Shown here: piece by piece, positions 9,701 to 18,989 of the stretch
Position numbering within the stretch: the first letter of the stretch is position 1
Layout of the letters: each line of letters opens with the position of its first letter
NCBI GenBank assembly: GCA_021841585.1
Contig: JAKBUS010000001.1
Coordinates: 38,155-102,154 of the forward strand
Source of the DNA: Pseudomonadota bacterium
GTDB taxonomy: Bacteria; Pseudomonadota; Gammaproteobacteria; Acidiferrobacterales; Acidiferrobacteraceae
Direction: 5' to 3'
Length of the DNA stretch: 64,000 nt
Position numbers and translations under genes: made by a program
The notes under the pieces: model-generated
Told to the model about the DNA's origin: nothing
Database searches by the model: none
The model's input: only the letters and a program-made list of their open reading frames with translations

Positions 9701-10423
9701 ATGGACAAGGATCTGTCGCGGGCAGGGCCGTGGATCACGGGCGCCTATGCCCTCACGGCCGCGGATCTCGGGTTATGGGTAGGCACGACCGCCGCCTACC
9801 TCTTGGTCGCCGCGGTGGTCTCGGACCTGCCGCTCGCGGGCGAGGTGCTGCTGGTGCTGTTCACTCCGGCCATCGTGGCGGGCATCCTGCGCGAGGCCGC
9901 GCGCCCGGGTGCGGTCGGCCATTACGGGCGCCGCGCCCGCAACGTCTTCGTGGGGATCCTGCGCGATCCGGGGCTTGCGCTACCGGTCATGAGCGTCGCC
10001 ACGATCTTGTTGGGGGCGTGGGTCTTCTTGACGGTGCTGGCGATGATCCTGGGCGTGGACGGGGCCTCTCTCGGGGCGATGTTCGCGCATCGCGACCTAC
10101 TCGCCCGCATCTTTACCGGGCTACTGCTAGCCTTCTTCTGGGGCCTGCGGGTGGCGCTCATCATGACCGCGCTCTACGTGCTCGCGGCCACCGTGCTGGG
10201 CGGCGCGCGCCCCGTGGACGCCCTTGAGCAGACACTTGCGCTATGGCGTCAGCAACCGCTTACCATAGCGAGCCTCGGGGTGGTATTCGTGGCGCCGCTC
10301 ACGGTCGCCTCCTATCTCGGGCCATGGATCTATGGCCTCGTGGCGCTCGTCACCTTCATACCGCTCACGCTCGCGGTCTACCTGAGCTACGAGTCGCTTA
10401 GCGCCAGGGATCCCGGCTCATAG
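9701..10423 (+). CDS. integral membrane protein of unknown function (BPSS1780-like)
   Basis: Multiple TM segments, GEVLLVLFTPAIVAGILREAARPG; ATG at 9701. Confidence 0.6.
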   Translation: MDKDLSRAGPWITGAYALTAADLGLWVGTTAAYLLVAAVVSDLPLAGEVLLVLFTPAIVAGILREAARPGAVGHYGRRARNVFVGILRDPGLALPVMSVATILLGAWVFLTVLAMILGVDGASLGAMFAHRDLLARIFTGLLLAFFWGLRVALIMTALYVLAATVLGGARPVDALEQTLALWRQQPLTIASLGVVFVAPLTVASYLGPWIYGLVALVTFIPLTLAVYLSYESLSARDPGS

Positions 10424-11179
10424 GGCACCCTTTGCGCGTGGCGACGATGCGAAGGCATGCACCTGGTCGCCGCCGGCCTTTTGCGCCGCGCGCAAGGCCT
10501 CGTGGGCGTTCGCCAAAAACCGCTCCAGGTCCTGGCCGCGCCCGAACTCGGCGACGCCGCCGCTCATGGTGACCGCCGCCCTCTCGCCCTTGATGGTCAA
10601 CGTGATGGCGGTCACGGCCACGCGCAGACGCTCGGCGACGAGCAGGGCCTGCGGGGTGCGGGTCTGCGGCAAGACCACGAGAAATTCCCAGTCCTGATAG
10701 CGGCCCAGACGATCGGGTAGCCGCAGGGCCTCGCCCAGCGCCGCCGACACCGCCTCGAGTACCGGCGCCTCGGCCTCGGGCCCCAGGTGCTCCACGAGCG
10801 CCTGCGCGCCGTCGATGCCGAGACTTACGAGCGCAAGGGGCGTGCCGTAACGCTGGGATTGGGCCATGGCCTCGATGAGGCTCGAGGTGATGCCGCGCCG
10901 GTTCAGCGTGCGCGTAAGATCGTCGACGAAGCCCGTCGGCGTCGCCAGCGAGTCCGAGGCCGTCGGGCGCTTGACGGTCATGATGCGCGCGGCGAGCGCA
11001 TAGATGGCAACCGCGAGCCCCGCGGCCTGCAGCAGGGCAAACGCCGGCCACCAGGCCGGCCAGGCGAGACTGAGGGTGATGGCGGCGATGCCTGTCGCCA
11101 GCGCCAGCGCGCCGATGACGGCCACGAACGGCTTGCGCCGCAGCCCGCCTTGCTTGGTCAGGAACAAAAACGGTTTCAC
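10418..11179 (-). CDS. membrane-anchored GGDEF-family protein with degenerate active site
   Basis: Two N-terminal TM segments; FVDDLTRTLNRRG...DRLGRYQDWEFLVVLPQT...VTMSGGVAEF follows the GGDEF scaffold, but the signature reads QDWEF; GTG start at 11179 chosen because the longer ORF overlaps uvrD. Confidence 0.75.
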   Translation of the reverse strand: MKPFLFLTKQGGLRRKPFVAVIGALALATGIAAITLSLAWPAWWPAFALLQAAGLAVAIYALAARIMTVKRPTASDSLATPTGFVDDLTRTLNRRGITSSLIEAMAQSQRYGTPLALVSLGIDGAQALVEHLGPEAEAPVLEAVSAALGEALRLPDRLGRYQDWEFLVVLPQTRTPQALLVAERLRVAVTAITLTIKGERAAVTMSGGVAEFGRGQDLERFLANAHEALRAAQKAGGDQVHAFASSPRAKGAL

Positions 11180-11247
11180 GATCCATCCCGAGATCGAGGG
11201 TGTGTCAGGAACTATAGGCGTCCGCTGGGCCGCTTTCCAATCCGCCC

Positions 11248-13377
11248 CTAAAGATTCTTCAGGCCGGCATAGGCCAGGACCAGCCACTTCACGCCGCAGG
11301 CCGCGAACTGCACCTGCACGCGCGCCTGCGCGCCGTGGCCCTCGCTGTCGATGACGACCCCCTCGCCGAAGATCGCGTGCGCCACGCGCCCCCCGATCGA
11401 CGGGCCACCCGTGGCGGCCGACGGCGCCGGGGACGACGCGGCAGCCGCCATCCGCGGGCGGACATGATCGAGGAGGTGATCGGGGATCTCGGTCAGGAAT
11501 CGCGAGGGTGGTGAATAGCGGTCCTCGCCATGCAGGCGCCGGGTCTCGGCATAGCTCAGGGTGAGCTCGCGCATGGCGCGCGTGATGCCAACGTAACAGA
11601 GCCTGCGCTCCTCTTCAAGGCGCGTCTCGTCGTAAAGAGAGCGCTCATGCGGGAATAGCCCCTCCTCGAGGCCGGTCAAGAACACCACCGGGAACTCGAG
11701 GCCCTTGGCGGCATGCAGGGTCATGAGCTGGACCGAGTCCTGGCCCTCCCCGGCCTGCCCCTCCCCGGCCTCGAGCGCGGCATGCGCCAGAAACTCCAGG
11801 ACCGGCTGCCCTTCATGCTCCTCGGCCATGAAAAACCGCGCGGCCGACACCAGCTCCTCCAGGTTCTCGCCGCGCGCCTCGCCGCGCTCACGGCCCTCCT
11901 CGCGATAGAAGTCGAGGAGGCCGGTCTCCTTTAGGATGATTTCGATCAAGGTGTCGAGGGGCGTGCTCGCGGCATCCGCCGCCAAGCGCTCGATCAGCCC
12001 CACGAACCCGCGCACCGCCGTGGCCGCGCGCCCACTCAGGCCGCCGGCCGCCACGAGCGCGACCGCCGCCGCCCATAAGGAGACCCCCTCCCCCCGCGCC
12101 TTGGCGCGCAGGCCCTCGACGGTACGCGCCCCGATGCCGCGTGTCGGCACGTTGACGACGCGCTCGAAGGCCGTGTCATCATCGCGATTCAAGGCCAATC
12201 TCAGGTAGGCCAGGGCATCCTTGACCTCAGCGCGGTCGAAGAACCGCAGGCCCCCATAGACGCGATAGGGTATGCCGGCGCGCACGAGCAGCTCCTCGAA
12301 CAGGCGCGACTGGGCGTTGGAGCGATAGAGGATGGCGACATCGCGCGGACGGCCATCCTCGGAGAGCAGCCTGCGGATGCGCTCGATGACAAATTGCGCC
12401 TCATCCACCCCGCTGTAGGCGGCATAGACCGCCACCGGGCGACCCTCGCGCCCGGCGGTCCATAGGGTCTTGCCGAGGCGCTTGGCGTTGTGTGCGATCA
12501 CGGCATTGGCGGCCTCGAGGATGCGTCCGGTGGAACGATAGTTCTGTTCGAGGCGGATGGTGCGCGTACCCGGATGATCGCGTTCGAAGCGCAGGATGTT
12601 CTCGACCTCGGCGCCGCGCCACCCGTAAATGGACTGGTCGTCGTCGCCGACCACGAACAGGTGGCCGCCGGCGCCGAACAACCGCAGCCACTCGTACTGG
12701 ACGACGTTGGTGTCCTGGAATTCGTCGACCAGCGTGTGACGAAAGCGCCGCTGGTAATGCTCGCGCACCGCCGGGTGGTCGCGCATCACCTCGAGCGTGG
12801 CGAGCAGGAGCTCCGCGAAATCGACGAGGCCCTGCGCCCGGCACAAGGTTTCGTAGGCCTGGTAGACCTGGAGCAGCGCGCGCTGCGTCGGATCGGCGCT
12901 CGCCGCCACCCCGCGCGCCCGCCGCCCGGCCTCCTTGTGGCCGTTGATGAACGCCTGGACCATGCGCGGCGGGTAGCGCGCCTCGTCGAGCGCCTGGGCG
13001 CGCATGAGGCGCTTTACCAGGCGCTGCTGGTCGTCGCTATCGATGATCTGAAAGGCCTCGGGCAGCGAGGCCTCCCGCCAGTGGGCGCGCAGGAAGCGGT
13101 GCGAGAGGCCATGAAAAGTGCCGATCCAAAGGCCCGACACGCTCTGCCGCAAGAGCCCCTCCACGCGCCGGCGCATCTCTGTTGCGGCCTTGTTGGTAAA
13201 GGTCACGGCGAGAAACGAAAATGGCGAGGCCCCGCGGTCCACGAGCCAAGCGATCCGCTGGGTGAGCACGCGCGTCTTGCCGCTGCCCGCGCCCGCCAGG
13301 ATGCGCATGGGGCCGGGGACGGCGGTGACCGCCTCGCGCTGGGCCTCGTTTAGGCCATCGACGAACGAAGATTCCAT
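11248..13377 (-). CDS. uvrD: UvrD/Rep-family ATP-dependent DNA helicase
   Basis: LNEAQREAV, AGAGSGKTRVLTQRIAWLV, VDEFQDTN, GDDDQSIYGWRGAEV, LMTLHAAKGLEFPVVFLTG motifs. Confidence 0.92.
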   Translation of the reverse strand: MESSFVDGLNEAQREAVTAVPGPMRILAGAGSGKTRVLTQRIAWLVDRGASPFSFLAVTFTNKAATEMRRRVEGLLRQSVSGLWIGTFHGLSHRFLRAHWREASLPEAFQIIDSDDQQRLVKRLMRAQALDEARYPPRMVQAFINGHKEAGRRARGVAASADPTQRALLQVYQAYETLCRAQGLVDFAELLLATLEVMRDHPAVREHYQRRFRHTLVDEFQDTNVVQYEWLRLFGAGGHLFVVGDDDQSIYGWRGAEVENILRFERDHPGTRTIRLEQNYRSTGRILEAANAVIAHNAKRLGKTLWTAGREGRPVAVYAAYSGVDEAQFVIERIRRLLSEDGRPRDVAILYRSNAQSRLFEELLVRAGIPYRVYGGLRFFDRAEVKDALAYLRLALNRDDDTAFERVVNVPTRGIGARTVEGLRAKARGEGVSLWAAAVALVAAGGLSGRAATAVRGFVGLIERLAADAASTPLDTLIEIILKETGLLDFYREEGRERGEARGENLEELVSAARFFMAEEHEGQPVLEFLAHAALEAGEGQAGEGQDSVQLMTLHAAKGLEFPVVFLTGLEEGLFPHERSLYDETRLEEERRLCYVGITRAMRELTLSYAETRRLHGEDRYSPPSRFLTEIPDHLLDHVRPRMAAAASSPAPSAATGGPSIGGRVAHAIFGEGVVIDSEGHGAQARVQVQFAACGVKWLVLAYAGLKNL

Positions 13378-13414
13378 GGCGCGAGTTTAACCCGTGGGCC
13401 GGGCGCGGGAAACC

Positions 13415-13460
13415 GCAATGGCCGCGATCTTAGGCGTTGCGCATTGCAATGACCGCGCAA
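13415..13460. promoter_or_regulatory. repeat/palindrome array upstream of the YbjQ-PspA cassette
   Basis: GCAATGGCCGCG (13415-13426) and GCAATGACCGCG (13446-13457), 31 bp apart; palindrome CATTGCAATG (13442-13451); arms TTGCGC (13437-13442) and GCGCAA (13455-13460). Confidence 0.4.
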
Positions 13461-13500
13461 GTGGTGTCAACTAACAAGGTTACTAATTTTTGGACCCTTC

Positions 13501-13887
13501 ATGGACGAAATCCGCGATTTCGATCTCCATGCCGCCTGGATCCGCCGGGCGCAAACCGACCTTCATGCCTTTCTGGAGGCCCTCGCCGCGCGCCTCGAGG
13601 GCGCGCTCCCGGGACGCGTGCAGGTGGAACACAAGCGCGACGGGCTGTTGAGCGCGACCCGCCACATAACCACCATCACCATCCAGGTCGACGGTAGTCG
13701 CTACCTCCTGGATGCCCGCAACCACGATATTCGCGCAAGCCGTCAGCACGAGGTGCGCGGCGTGGTGCTGAAGACCGAGTCCCTTCCGCTCGACCGCTGG
13801 CTGCAAGACCTGGAAGACGAGCTGCGGCGGCTGTCGGGGAGCCTGGAGGGCGCGCGGGGGATCCTGCAAGACTTTTTGACGTCATAG
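13501..13887 (+). CDS. uncharacterised 128-aa protein, first gene of the YbjQ-PspA cassette
   Basis: ORF with tight spacing to the next co-directional gene; no family recognised. Confidence 0.65.
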   Translation: MDEIRDFDLHAAWIRRAQTDLHAFLEALAARLEGALPGRVQVEHKRDGLLSATRHITTITIQVDGSRYLLDARNHDIRASRQHEVRGVVLKTESLPLDRWLQDLEDELRRLSGSLEGARGILQDFLTS

Positions 13888-13895
13888 GAGGCATT

Positions 13896-14795
13896 ATGGC
13901 CCGCTTCGGTGCACCCGGCGGTAACGCCCAAGACGACGCGGGCTCGCTCGCCCGGCAGACGGCGTGGAACGAGGCGCTGACGCGCGGCACGGTGCCGGCC
14001 TTCGTGAAGGAGCGGCTCGCCGAGACCATGACCGGCAAGCGGCCATGGGTCAGCACCGCCTCACCCGCGGGTCTATTGGCGCAACGCTCCCACGGCATCC
14101 GCCCGCTCGGGCTCGTCTCCGGCAACTGCTGGTTCCAGTTCGGCTACTCATGGACACGCGGCCACTACGAGGGCTGGCACACGGCGCTCGACCGCCTGCG
14201 CGTGGAGGCCGGGCTCATGGGCGCCAACGCGGTGGTCGATGTGACCCTGCGCGTGCGACACATGCCGGGCACCGAGAATGAAGGCCACATGGACTATGGT
14301 GTCATGGGCACGGCCGTGCGCCTGGATGCGCTGCGCGAGTCGACCAATCCGGCGCTCGCCACGGTCTCCGCCCTGGAGTTCGCGCGCCTGCTCGAATCCG
14401 GCATCGTGCCCGTGGGACTTGCCATCGGCGCGCATTATGACTGGTTCGTGGCGAACGGCTATCAGACAGCGAACGTGGCGTCTTTCTGGAACCAGGAGAT
14501 CGCCCCGCTCTCGAGCTTTCTGACGCGCGTGCGCCGCCAGGCCCTGCAGGAGCTGCGCGATGACGGCGTGCGGCTGGGCTCGGGCGTGCTTGCCCACACC
14601 CAGCATACCGAGCTCTACCGCGTGGAGCCCGACGAGAGCAATCCCTATCCGCGCTTCCTCGCGCGCTATATCGCGCTTGGCACCGCCATCCTCCACGACA
14701 GCCGCTCGCTACGCCCATTCGGCGTGCGCCCGGTAATGAGCGTGCGCAACCCGCGGCTGCTGGCCGCCACTGACACCGTAAGGGAGGTCCTGTAA
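13896..14795 (+). CDS. YbjQ-like (putative heavy-metal-binding domain) protein with two divergent domains
   Basis: GIRPLGLVSGNCWFQFG...LRVEAGLMGANAVVDVTLRV...YGVMGTAVRL and GIVPVGLAIGAHYDWF...QALQELRDDGVRLGSGV...YIALGTAIL. Confidence 0.7.
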   Translation: MARFGAPGGNAQDDAGSLARQTAWNEALTRGTVPAFVKERLAETMTGKRPWVSTASPAGLLAQRSHGIRPLGLVSGNCWFQFGYSWTRGHYEGWHTALDRLRVEAGLMGANAVVDVTLRVRHMPGTENEGHMDYGVMGTAVRLDALRESTNPALATVSALEFARLLESGIVPVGLAIGAHYDWFVANGYQTANVASFWNQEIAPLSSFLTRVRRQALQELRDDGVRLGSGVLAHTQHTELYRVEPDESNPYPRFLARYIALGTAILHDSRSLRPFGVRPVMSVRNPRLLAATDTVREVL

Positions 14796-14797
14796 CA

Positions 14798-15622
14798 ATG
14801 AGCGATACAGTCCCCGATCTGCCGCAACACGCGCGCGAACGCCTGGAGGGCCTACGCGACACGAGCCGCCGGGGCGGCATCTTCACCTCCGACTTCTCGG
14901 TCAACGAATTTCTCATGGTGGGCGAGGCGGGCTTCGAGCCGCTTGGTCTGGTGGTGGGCTCGTGCATCTATCACACCGGCATCCAGTACGCCGGATGGGC
15001 CAAGAACCAGGAAATGGCTGTGCTGTCGCAGGCCATGTACGAGGCCCGCGAGCTTGCCATGACGCGCATGGAGCAGGAGGCGCAGTCCTTATCGGCGGAC
15101 GGCGTGGTCGGCGTGCGCCTCGAGGTCAAGCGCATGGACTGGGACAAGGATATTCTCGAGTTCCTCGCCATCGGCACGGCCATTGCCCACAGCAAGGGCC
15201 ACCCCGGCTTCAAGGGCCCGTCCGGCAAGCCCTTTACGTCCGACCTCTCGGGCCAGGATCTCTGGATGCTGCTGCAGTCTGGCTACCGGCCGCTCGCCCT
15301 GGTCATGGGCTCCTGCGTGTATCACGTGGCCCATCAAGGCATGTTCCAGTCGCTTGGCAATGTCGGCCGCAACGTCGAGATGCCGCTTTTCACGCAAGCC
15401 ATGTACGACGCCCGCGAACTGGCCATGGAGCGCATGCAGCAAGAGGCCAAGGAGGCCGGCGCCGAAGGCGTGGTCGCAGTCCAGCTCCACGAGGGCTCGC
15501 ACAACTGGCAGCCACACGTCATCGAATTCTTCGCCATCGGCACGGCGGTCAAGGCCATAGAAGACGCGGCCATCATCCCTGAACGACTGATCCCGCAGAT
15601 TGTCATACCAGTAAACGACTAA
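14798..15622 (+). CDS. YbjQ-like protein with internal domain duplication
   Basis: GFEPLGLVVGSCIYHTGIQYAGW...AMYEARELAMTRMEQEA...LEFLAIGTAI repeated as GYRPLALVMGSCVYHVAHQGMF...AMYDARELAMERMQQEA...IEFFAIGTAV. Confidence 0.78.
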   Translation: MSDTVPDLPQHARERLEGLRDTSRRGGIFTSDFSVNEFLMVGEAGFEPLGLVVGSCIYHTGIQYAGWAKNQEMAVLSQAMYEARELAMTRMEQEAQSLSADGVVGVRLEVKRMDWDKDILEFLAIGTAIAHSKGHPGFKGPSGKPFTSDLSGQDLWMLLQSGYRPLALVMGSCVYHVAHQGMFQSLGNVGRNVEMPLFTQAMYDARELAMERMQQEAKEAGAEGVVAVQLHEGSHNWQPHVIEFFAIGTAVKAIEDAAIIPERLIPQIVIPVND

Positions 15623-15637
15623 GGTAGGGAGGTTCCC

Positions 15638-16333
15638 ATGAGTCTTTTCAAGCGCGCGGCCGAGGTCATAGAGGCCAAGTTCAGCAAGATCATCAATGCC
15701 GCCGAGGACCCGAACGACACCCTCGACCTCTCCTACGAAAAGATGCTTGCCGGCCTCCAGGAGACGCGCCGCCACCTCGCCGATGTCGTGACCGAACAGA
15801 AGGTCCTGGAGCAACAGATGGCGGGGGCGCAGGCCGAGATCGCGCGCCACGACGGCGATGCGAGGCTTGCCCTGCAATCGAACCGTGAGGACTTGGCGCG
15901 CGCCGCGCTGACCCAGAAGCAGGCGGCGACCGCGAAGCTTGCGTCGCTCACCGAGGCCCACGACGCCATCGTCGCGCAGGTCCAAAAGCTCGTCGAATAC
16001 GAACACAAGTTCCAGGACAAGATCGATGCCTTCCGCACCCAGAAGGAGGTCCTGAAGAGCCAATACGGCAGCGCCCAGGCCCAGGTCAAGGTCAACGAAT
16101 CGCTGTCGGGTCTGAGCGAGAAACTGGGCGGCGTGGGCGAGAGCGTACGCCGCGCGAAAGACAAGACCGAGCAGATGCAGGCGCGCGCCCAGGCGGTCGA
16201 CACGCTCGCCGAGACCGGCGTCCTGGATGACGGCGATGACCGCTCGCAGTCCGAGCGCGAGCTCGACAAGCTGCGCTCGGGGGGCGCCGTGGACGCGGAA
16301 CTCGAGCGCCTCAAGGGCGAGATGAAGAAATAG
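15638..16333 (+). CDS. PspA/IM30 (ESCRT-III-like) family coiled-coil protein
   Basis: MSLFKRAAEVIEAKFSKIINAAEDPNDTLDLSYEKMLAGLQETRRHLADVV N-terminus, long coiled coil. Confidence 0.85.
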   Translation: MSLFKRAAEVIEAKFSKIINAAEDPNDTLDLSYEKMLAGLQETRRHLADVVTEQKVLEQQMAGAQAEIARHDGDARLALQSNREDLARAALTQKQAATAKLASLTEAHDAIVAQVQKLVEYEHKFQDKIDAFRTQKEVLKSQYGSAQAQVKVNESLSGLSEKLGGVGESVRRAKDKTEQMQARAQAVDTLAETGVLDDGDDRSQSERELDKLRSGGAVDAELERLKGEMKK

Positions 16334-16353
16334 CGCCCCAAAGTCCGGCAAGG

Positions 16354-16391
16354 CCTTCGCCCCGATCGCGGCGAAGGCGCCGCAAGTTTTT
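16354..16391 (+). terminator. possible terminator hairpin after the PspA-like gene
   Basis: CCTTCGCC-CCGATCGC-GGCGAAGG followed 9 nt later by TTTTT. Confidence 0.4.
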
Positions 16392-16572
16392 CCAATCCCC
16401 AAGCCACGGGATGGTCAGTTCCACCGGTCAGCGGTAACTTAGACGCCCCGCGTTGGCGCCGATGGTGCCGATTCATGGGGCGACCCACCCCATTCATGTC
16501 GGAAGAGGCCGCGCTTACCTTGTCTAGCGGCAATTGTGGGCTTTACGAATTGCCTATCGATCGGGATTTTGT

Positions 16573-16779
16573 ATGACAGCGGTCACGGTTTCGGAAACAT
16601 ATCGGGTCGTCGTTCCTCGCGGGGCACGGCTCGCGCTCGGCATCCGTCCCGGCCAGCGCCTGCGCGTTTTGGTCTATGAGGGACGCGTGGAGCTCGTCTC
16701 CGAGCGGGATATCCGCGAGGCATGCGGCCTCCTTGGGCCCCTTGATACCATGGTACCGAGGGACGGGGATCGAACGTGA
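16573..16779 (+). CDS. AbrB/MazE-type antitoxin-like protein
   Basis: VSETYRVVVPRGARLALGIRPGQRLRVLVYEGRVELV resembles the swapped-hairpin AbrB domain; overlaps the next PIN ORF by 4 nt. Confidence 0.7.
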   Translation: MTAVTVSETYRVVVPRGARLALGIRPGQRLRVLVYEGRVELVSERDIREACGLLGPLDTMVPRDGDRT

Positions 16780-16988
16780 GCGTGGTGGATGCCTGCAGCT
16801 GGCTTGATACTTTGCGGGCGGCGAGCAGGCCCAAGTTTTTCGCGCCCGCTCTAGGCGACACAGAGCGGCTGGTCGTCCCGACGATAGGCCTTCTTGAGGT
16901 CTTCAAGCGCGCAGCGCAGCGGCGCGATGTCGGTTGGGCGCTGCAGGCCATTGCGCTCATGCGGGCGCCCGTCAGCCACGGCCGGTAG
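16776..16988 (+). pseudogene. truncated PIN-domain (VapC-like) toxin
   Basis: MSVVDACSWLDTL...FFAPALGDTERLVVPTIGLLEVFKRAAQRRDVGWALQAIALM then premature stop; C-terminal catalytic half missing. Confidence 0.65.
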
Positions 16989-17156
16989 TCTTTCCCCACG
17001 CCGCGTCCGCGGTTTTTTTATTTACCTTTCGGAGCAGGCATCAACGCTTGGGGCGGCCATAATCCGCACCGCCTCGACGCCGTCGCATCTGACACATACG
17101 GAAAAGTTGCCAGCTTTATTATCATGTCACAGGAAAGCTTCCATTTAGGCTTTCAC

Positions 17157-18986
17157 TCATTCCACGGTCACCGATTTGGCGAGGTTGCGGGGCTGATCGA
17201 TGTCCGCGCCCTTGGAGACCGCGACATGGTAGGCGAGCAGCTGGAGGAGCACCGTGTAGATGATCGGGGCGAGCAGGTCGTCGGTGGGCGGCACGGTGAT
17301 GACGTGCGTCTGGGCGTCCTCGCTGATGCCGTTTTGGGCATCGGCAAACACGAACAGCTCGCCGCCGCGCGCGCGGACCTCCTGCAGGTTTGACTGCAGT
17401 TTCTCCAGGAGCTCGTTGTTGGGGGCCACCGCCACCACCGGCATGTCCGAGTCCACAAGCGCGAGTGGCCCGTGCTTCAGCTCACCGGCCGGATAGGCCT
17501 CGGCATGGATGTAGGAGATTTCCTTCAGCTTCAAGGCCCCCTCCATGGCCACCGGGTACTGGGTGCCGCGGCCGAGAAACAGCGCGTGCTGCTTGTTGGC
17601 GAAAAATGGCACCCATGCCTGCACGGCCCCGTCGAGACCGAGGACCCGCTCGATCTGACCGGGCAGGCTGCGCAGCAGATTGACGATGCGCGCCTCGCCC
17701 TCGGGTCCCAGGCCACGCTGGCGACCGAGCACCGCGACCAGCAAGAGCAGGGCCACGAGCTGGGTGGTGAAGGCTTTGGTGGAGGCCACCCCGATTTCAG
17801 GTCCCGCCTGGGTCATGAGCACGAGCTCGGAGCCGCGCACGAGCGAGCTCTCCGGGGCATTGCAGATGGCGAGTGTGTGTGTGAAGCCAAGCTCGCGGGC
17901 ATAGGCAAGGGCCGCCAGGGTGTCGGCGGTCTCGCCAGACTGCGAGAGCGTCACAAACAGCGTGTTGGGGACGACGCGCGGCTTGCGGTAACGAAACTCG
18001 CTTGCCACCTCGACTGTGCATGGCAGGTTCGCCAGACCCTCGAGCCAGTAACGCCCGATGAGTCCGGCATGATAGCTCGTGCCGCAGGCCACGATCTGCA
18101 CCGCTTCGATGTCCGCGAACAGGCCGGTGGCGGCATGACCGAAGGCCTGCTCATAGACACGCTCCAGACCGATGCGGTTTTCCAGGGTGTCGGTGATCGC
18201 ACGCGGCTGCTCGTGGATCTCCTTCAACATGTAGTGCCGGTACTCGCCGCGGGCGACGGCATCAGCCGACAGCTCGCTCTGCTTTATAAGGCGCTCCACG
18301 CGCGCGCCGTGCGCATCGTAGATGGTGACGGCATCGCGGGTGATATCGGCAATGTCGCCGTCTTCGAGAAACATGAAACGCTGGGTCACTGGCAAGAGGG
18401 CGGCGACGTCCGAGGCGATAAAATGTTCGCCGATGCCGACGCCGATCACGAGCGGGCTGCCGCGCCGGGCGGCGACGAGCCGGTCGGGCTCGCGGTTGCT
18501 GATGACGCCCAGGGCATAGGCCCCGCGCATGGACGGCAGGGCCGCGCGCACCGCCGCCAGCAGGTCGGAGGTCTCCTCAAGCCTGCGGTAGATCTCGTGG
18601 ACGATCACCTCGGTGTCGGTCTCGGAGGTGAACTCAAAGCCTTGCTGTATCTGCGCGCGCCGCAGGGCCGCATGATTCTCGATGATGCCGTTATGGACAA
18701 GCGCCACGGTGTGGCGGCAGATGTGCGGGTGGGCGTTCTCGGTCGCCGGGCGGCCATGGGTGGCCCAGCGCGTGTGCGCGATGCCGCAGGTCCCCTCCAT
18801 ATGCGCGTCGAGCCGTCCCTCGAGCTCGCGGACCTTGCCCACCGAGCGGGTGCGGGTCAGGCAGCGCTCATGATCGATGACGGCGACGCCGGCCGAGTCA
18901 TAACCGCGGTACTCGAGGCGCTTCAGCCCCTCGATCAGGATGGGTACCACATTGCGCTGCGCGACCGCGCCTACGATTCCACACAT
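17157..18986 (-). CDS. glmS: glutamine--fructose-6-phosphate aminotransferase (isomerizing)
   Basis: MCGIVGAVAQRNV N-terminus, YRGYDSAGVAV, TRWATHGRP, CGTSYHAGL, SQSGETADTLAAL, C-terminus LAKSVTVE. Confidence 0.97.
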   Translation of the reverse strand: MCGIVGAVAQRNVVPILIEGLKRLEYRGYDSAGVAVIDHERCLTRTRSVGKVRELEGRLDAHMEGTCGIAHTRWATHGRPATENAHPHICRHTVALVHNGIIENHAALRRAQIQQGFEFTSETDTEVIVHEIYRRLEETSDLLAAVRAALPSMRGAYALGVISNREPDRLVAARRGSPLVIGVGIGEHFIASDVAALLPVTQRFMFLEDGDIADITRDAVTIYDAHGARVERLIKQSELSADAVARGEYRHYMLKEIHEQPRAITDTLENRIGLERVYEQAFGHAATGLFADIEAVQIVACGTSYHAGLIGRYWLEGLANLPCTVEVASEFRYRKPRVVPNTLFVTLSQSGETADTLAALAYARELGFTHTLAICNAPESSLVRGSELVLMTQAGPEIGVASTKAFTTQLVALLLLVAVLGRQRGLGPEGEARIVNLLRSLPGQIERVLGLDGAVQAWVPFFANKQHALFLGRGTQYPVAMEGALKLKEISYIHAEAYPAGELKHGPLALVDSDMPVVAVAPNNELLEKLQSNLQEVRARGGELFVFADAQNGISEDAQTHVITVPPTDDLLAPIIYTVLLQLLAYHVAVSKGADIDQPRNLAKSVTVE

Positions 18987-18989
18987 GGG

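Noticed and set aside
13400-13500. Sigma-54 promoter for the PspA cassette
   Set aside because: TGGC and TTGC elements occur but spacing (18 nt between starts) does not fit the -24/-12 consensus
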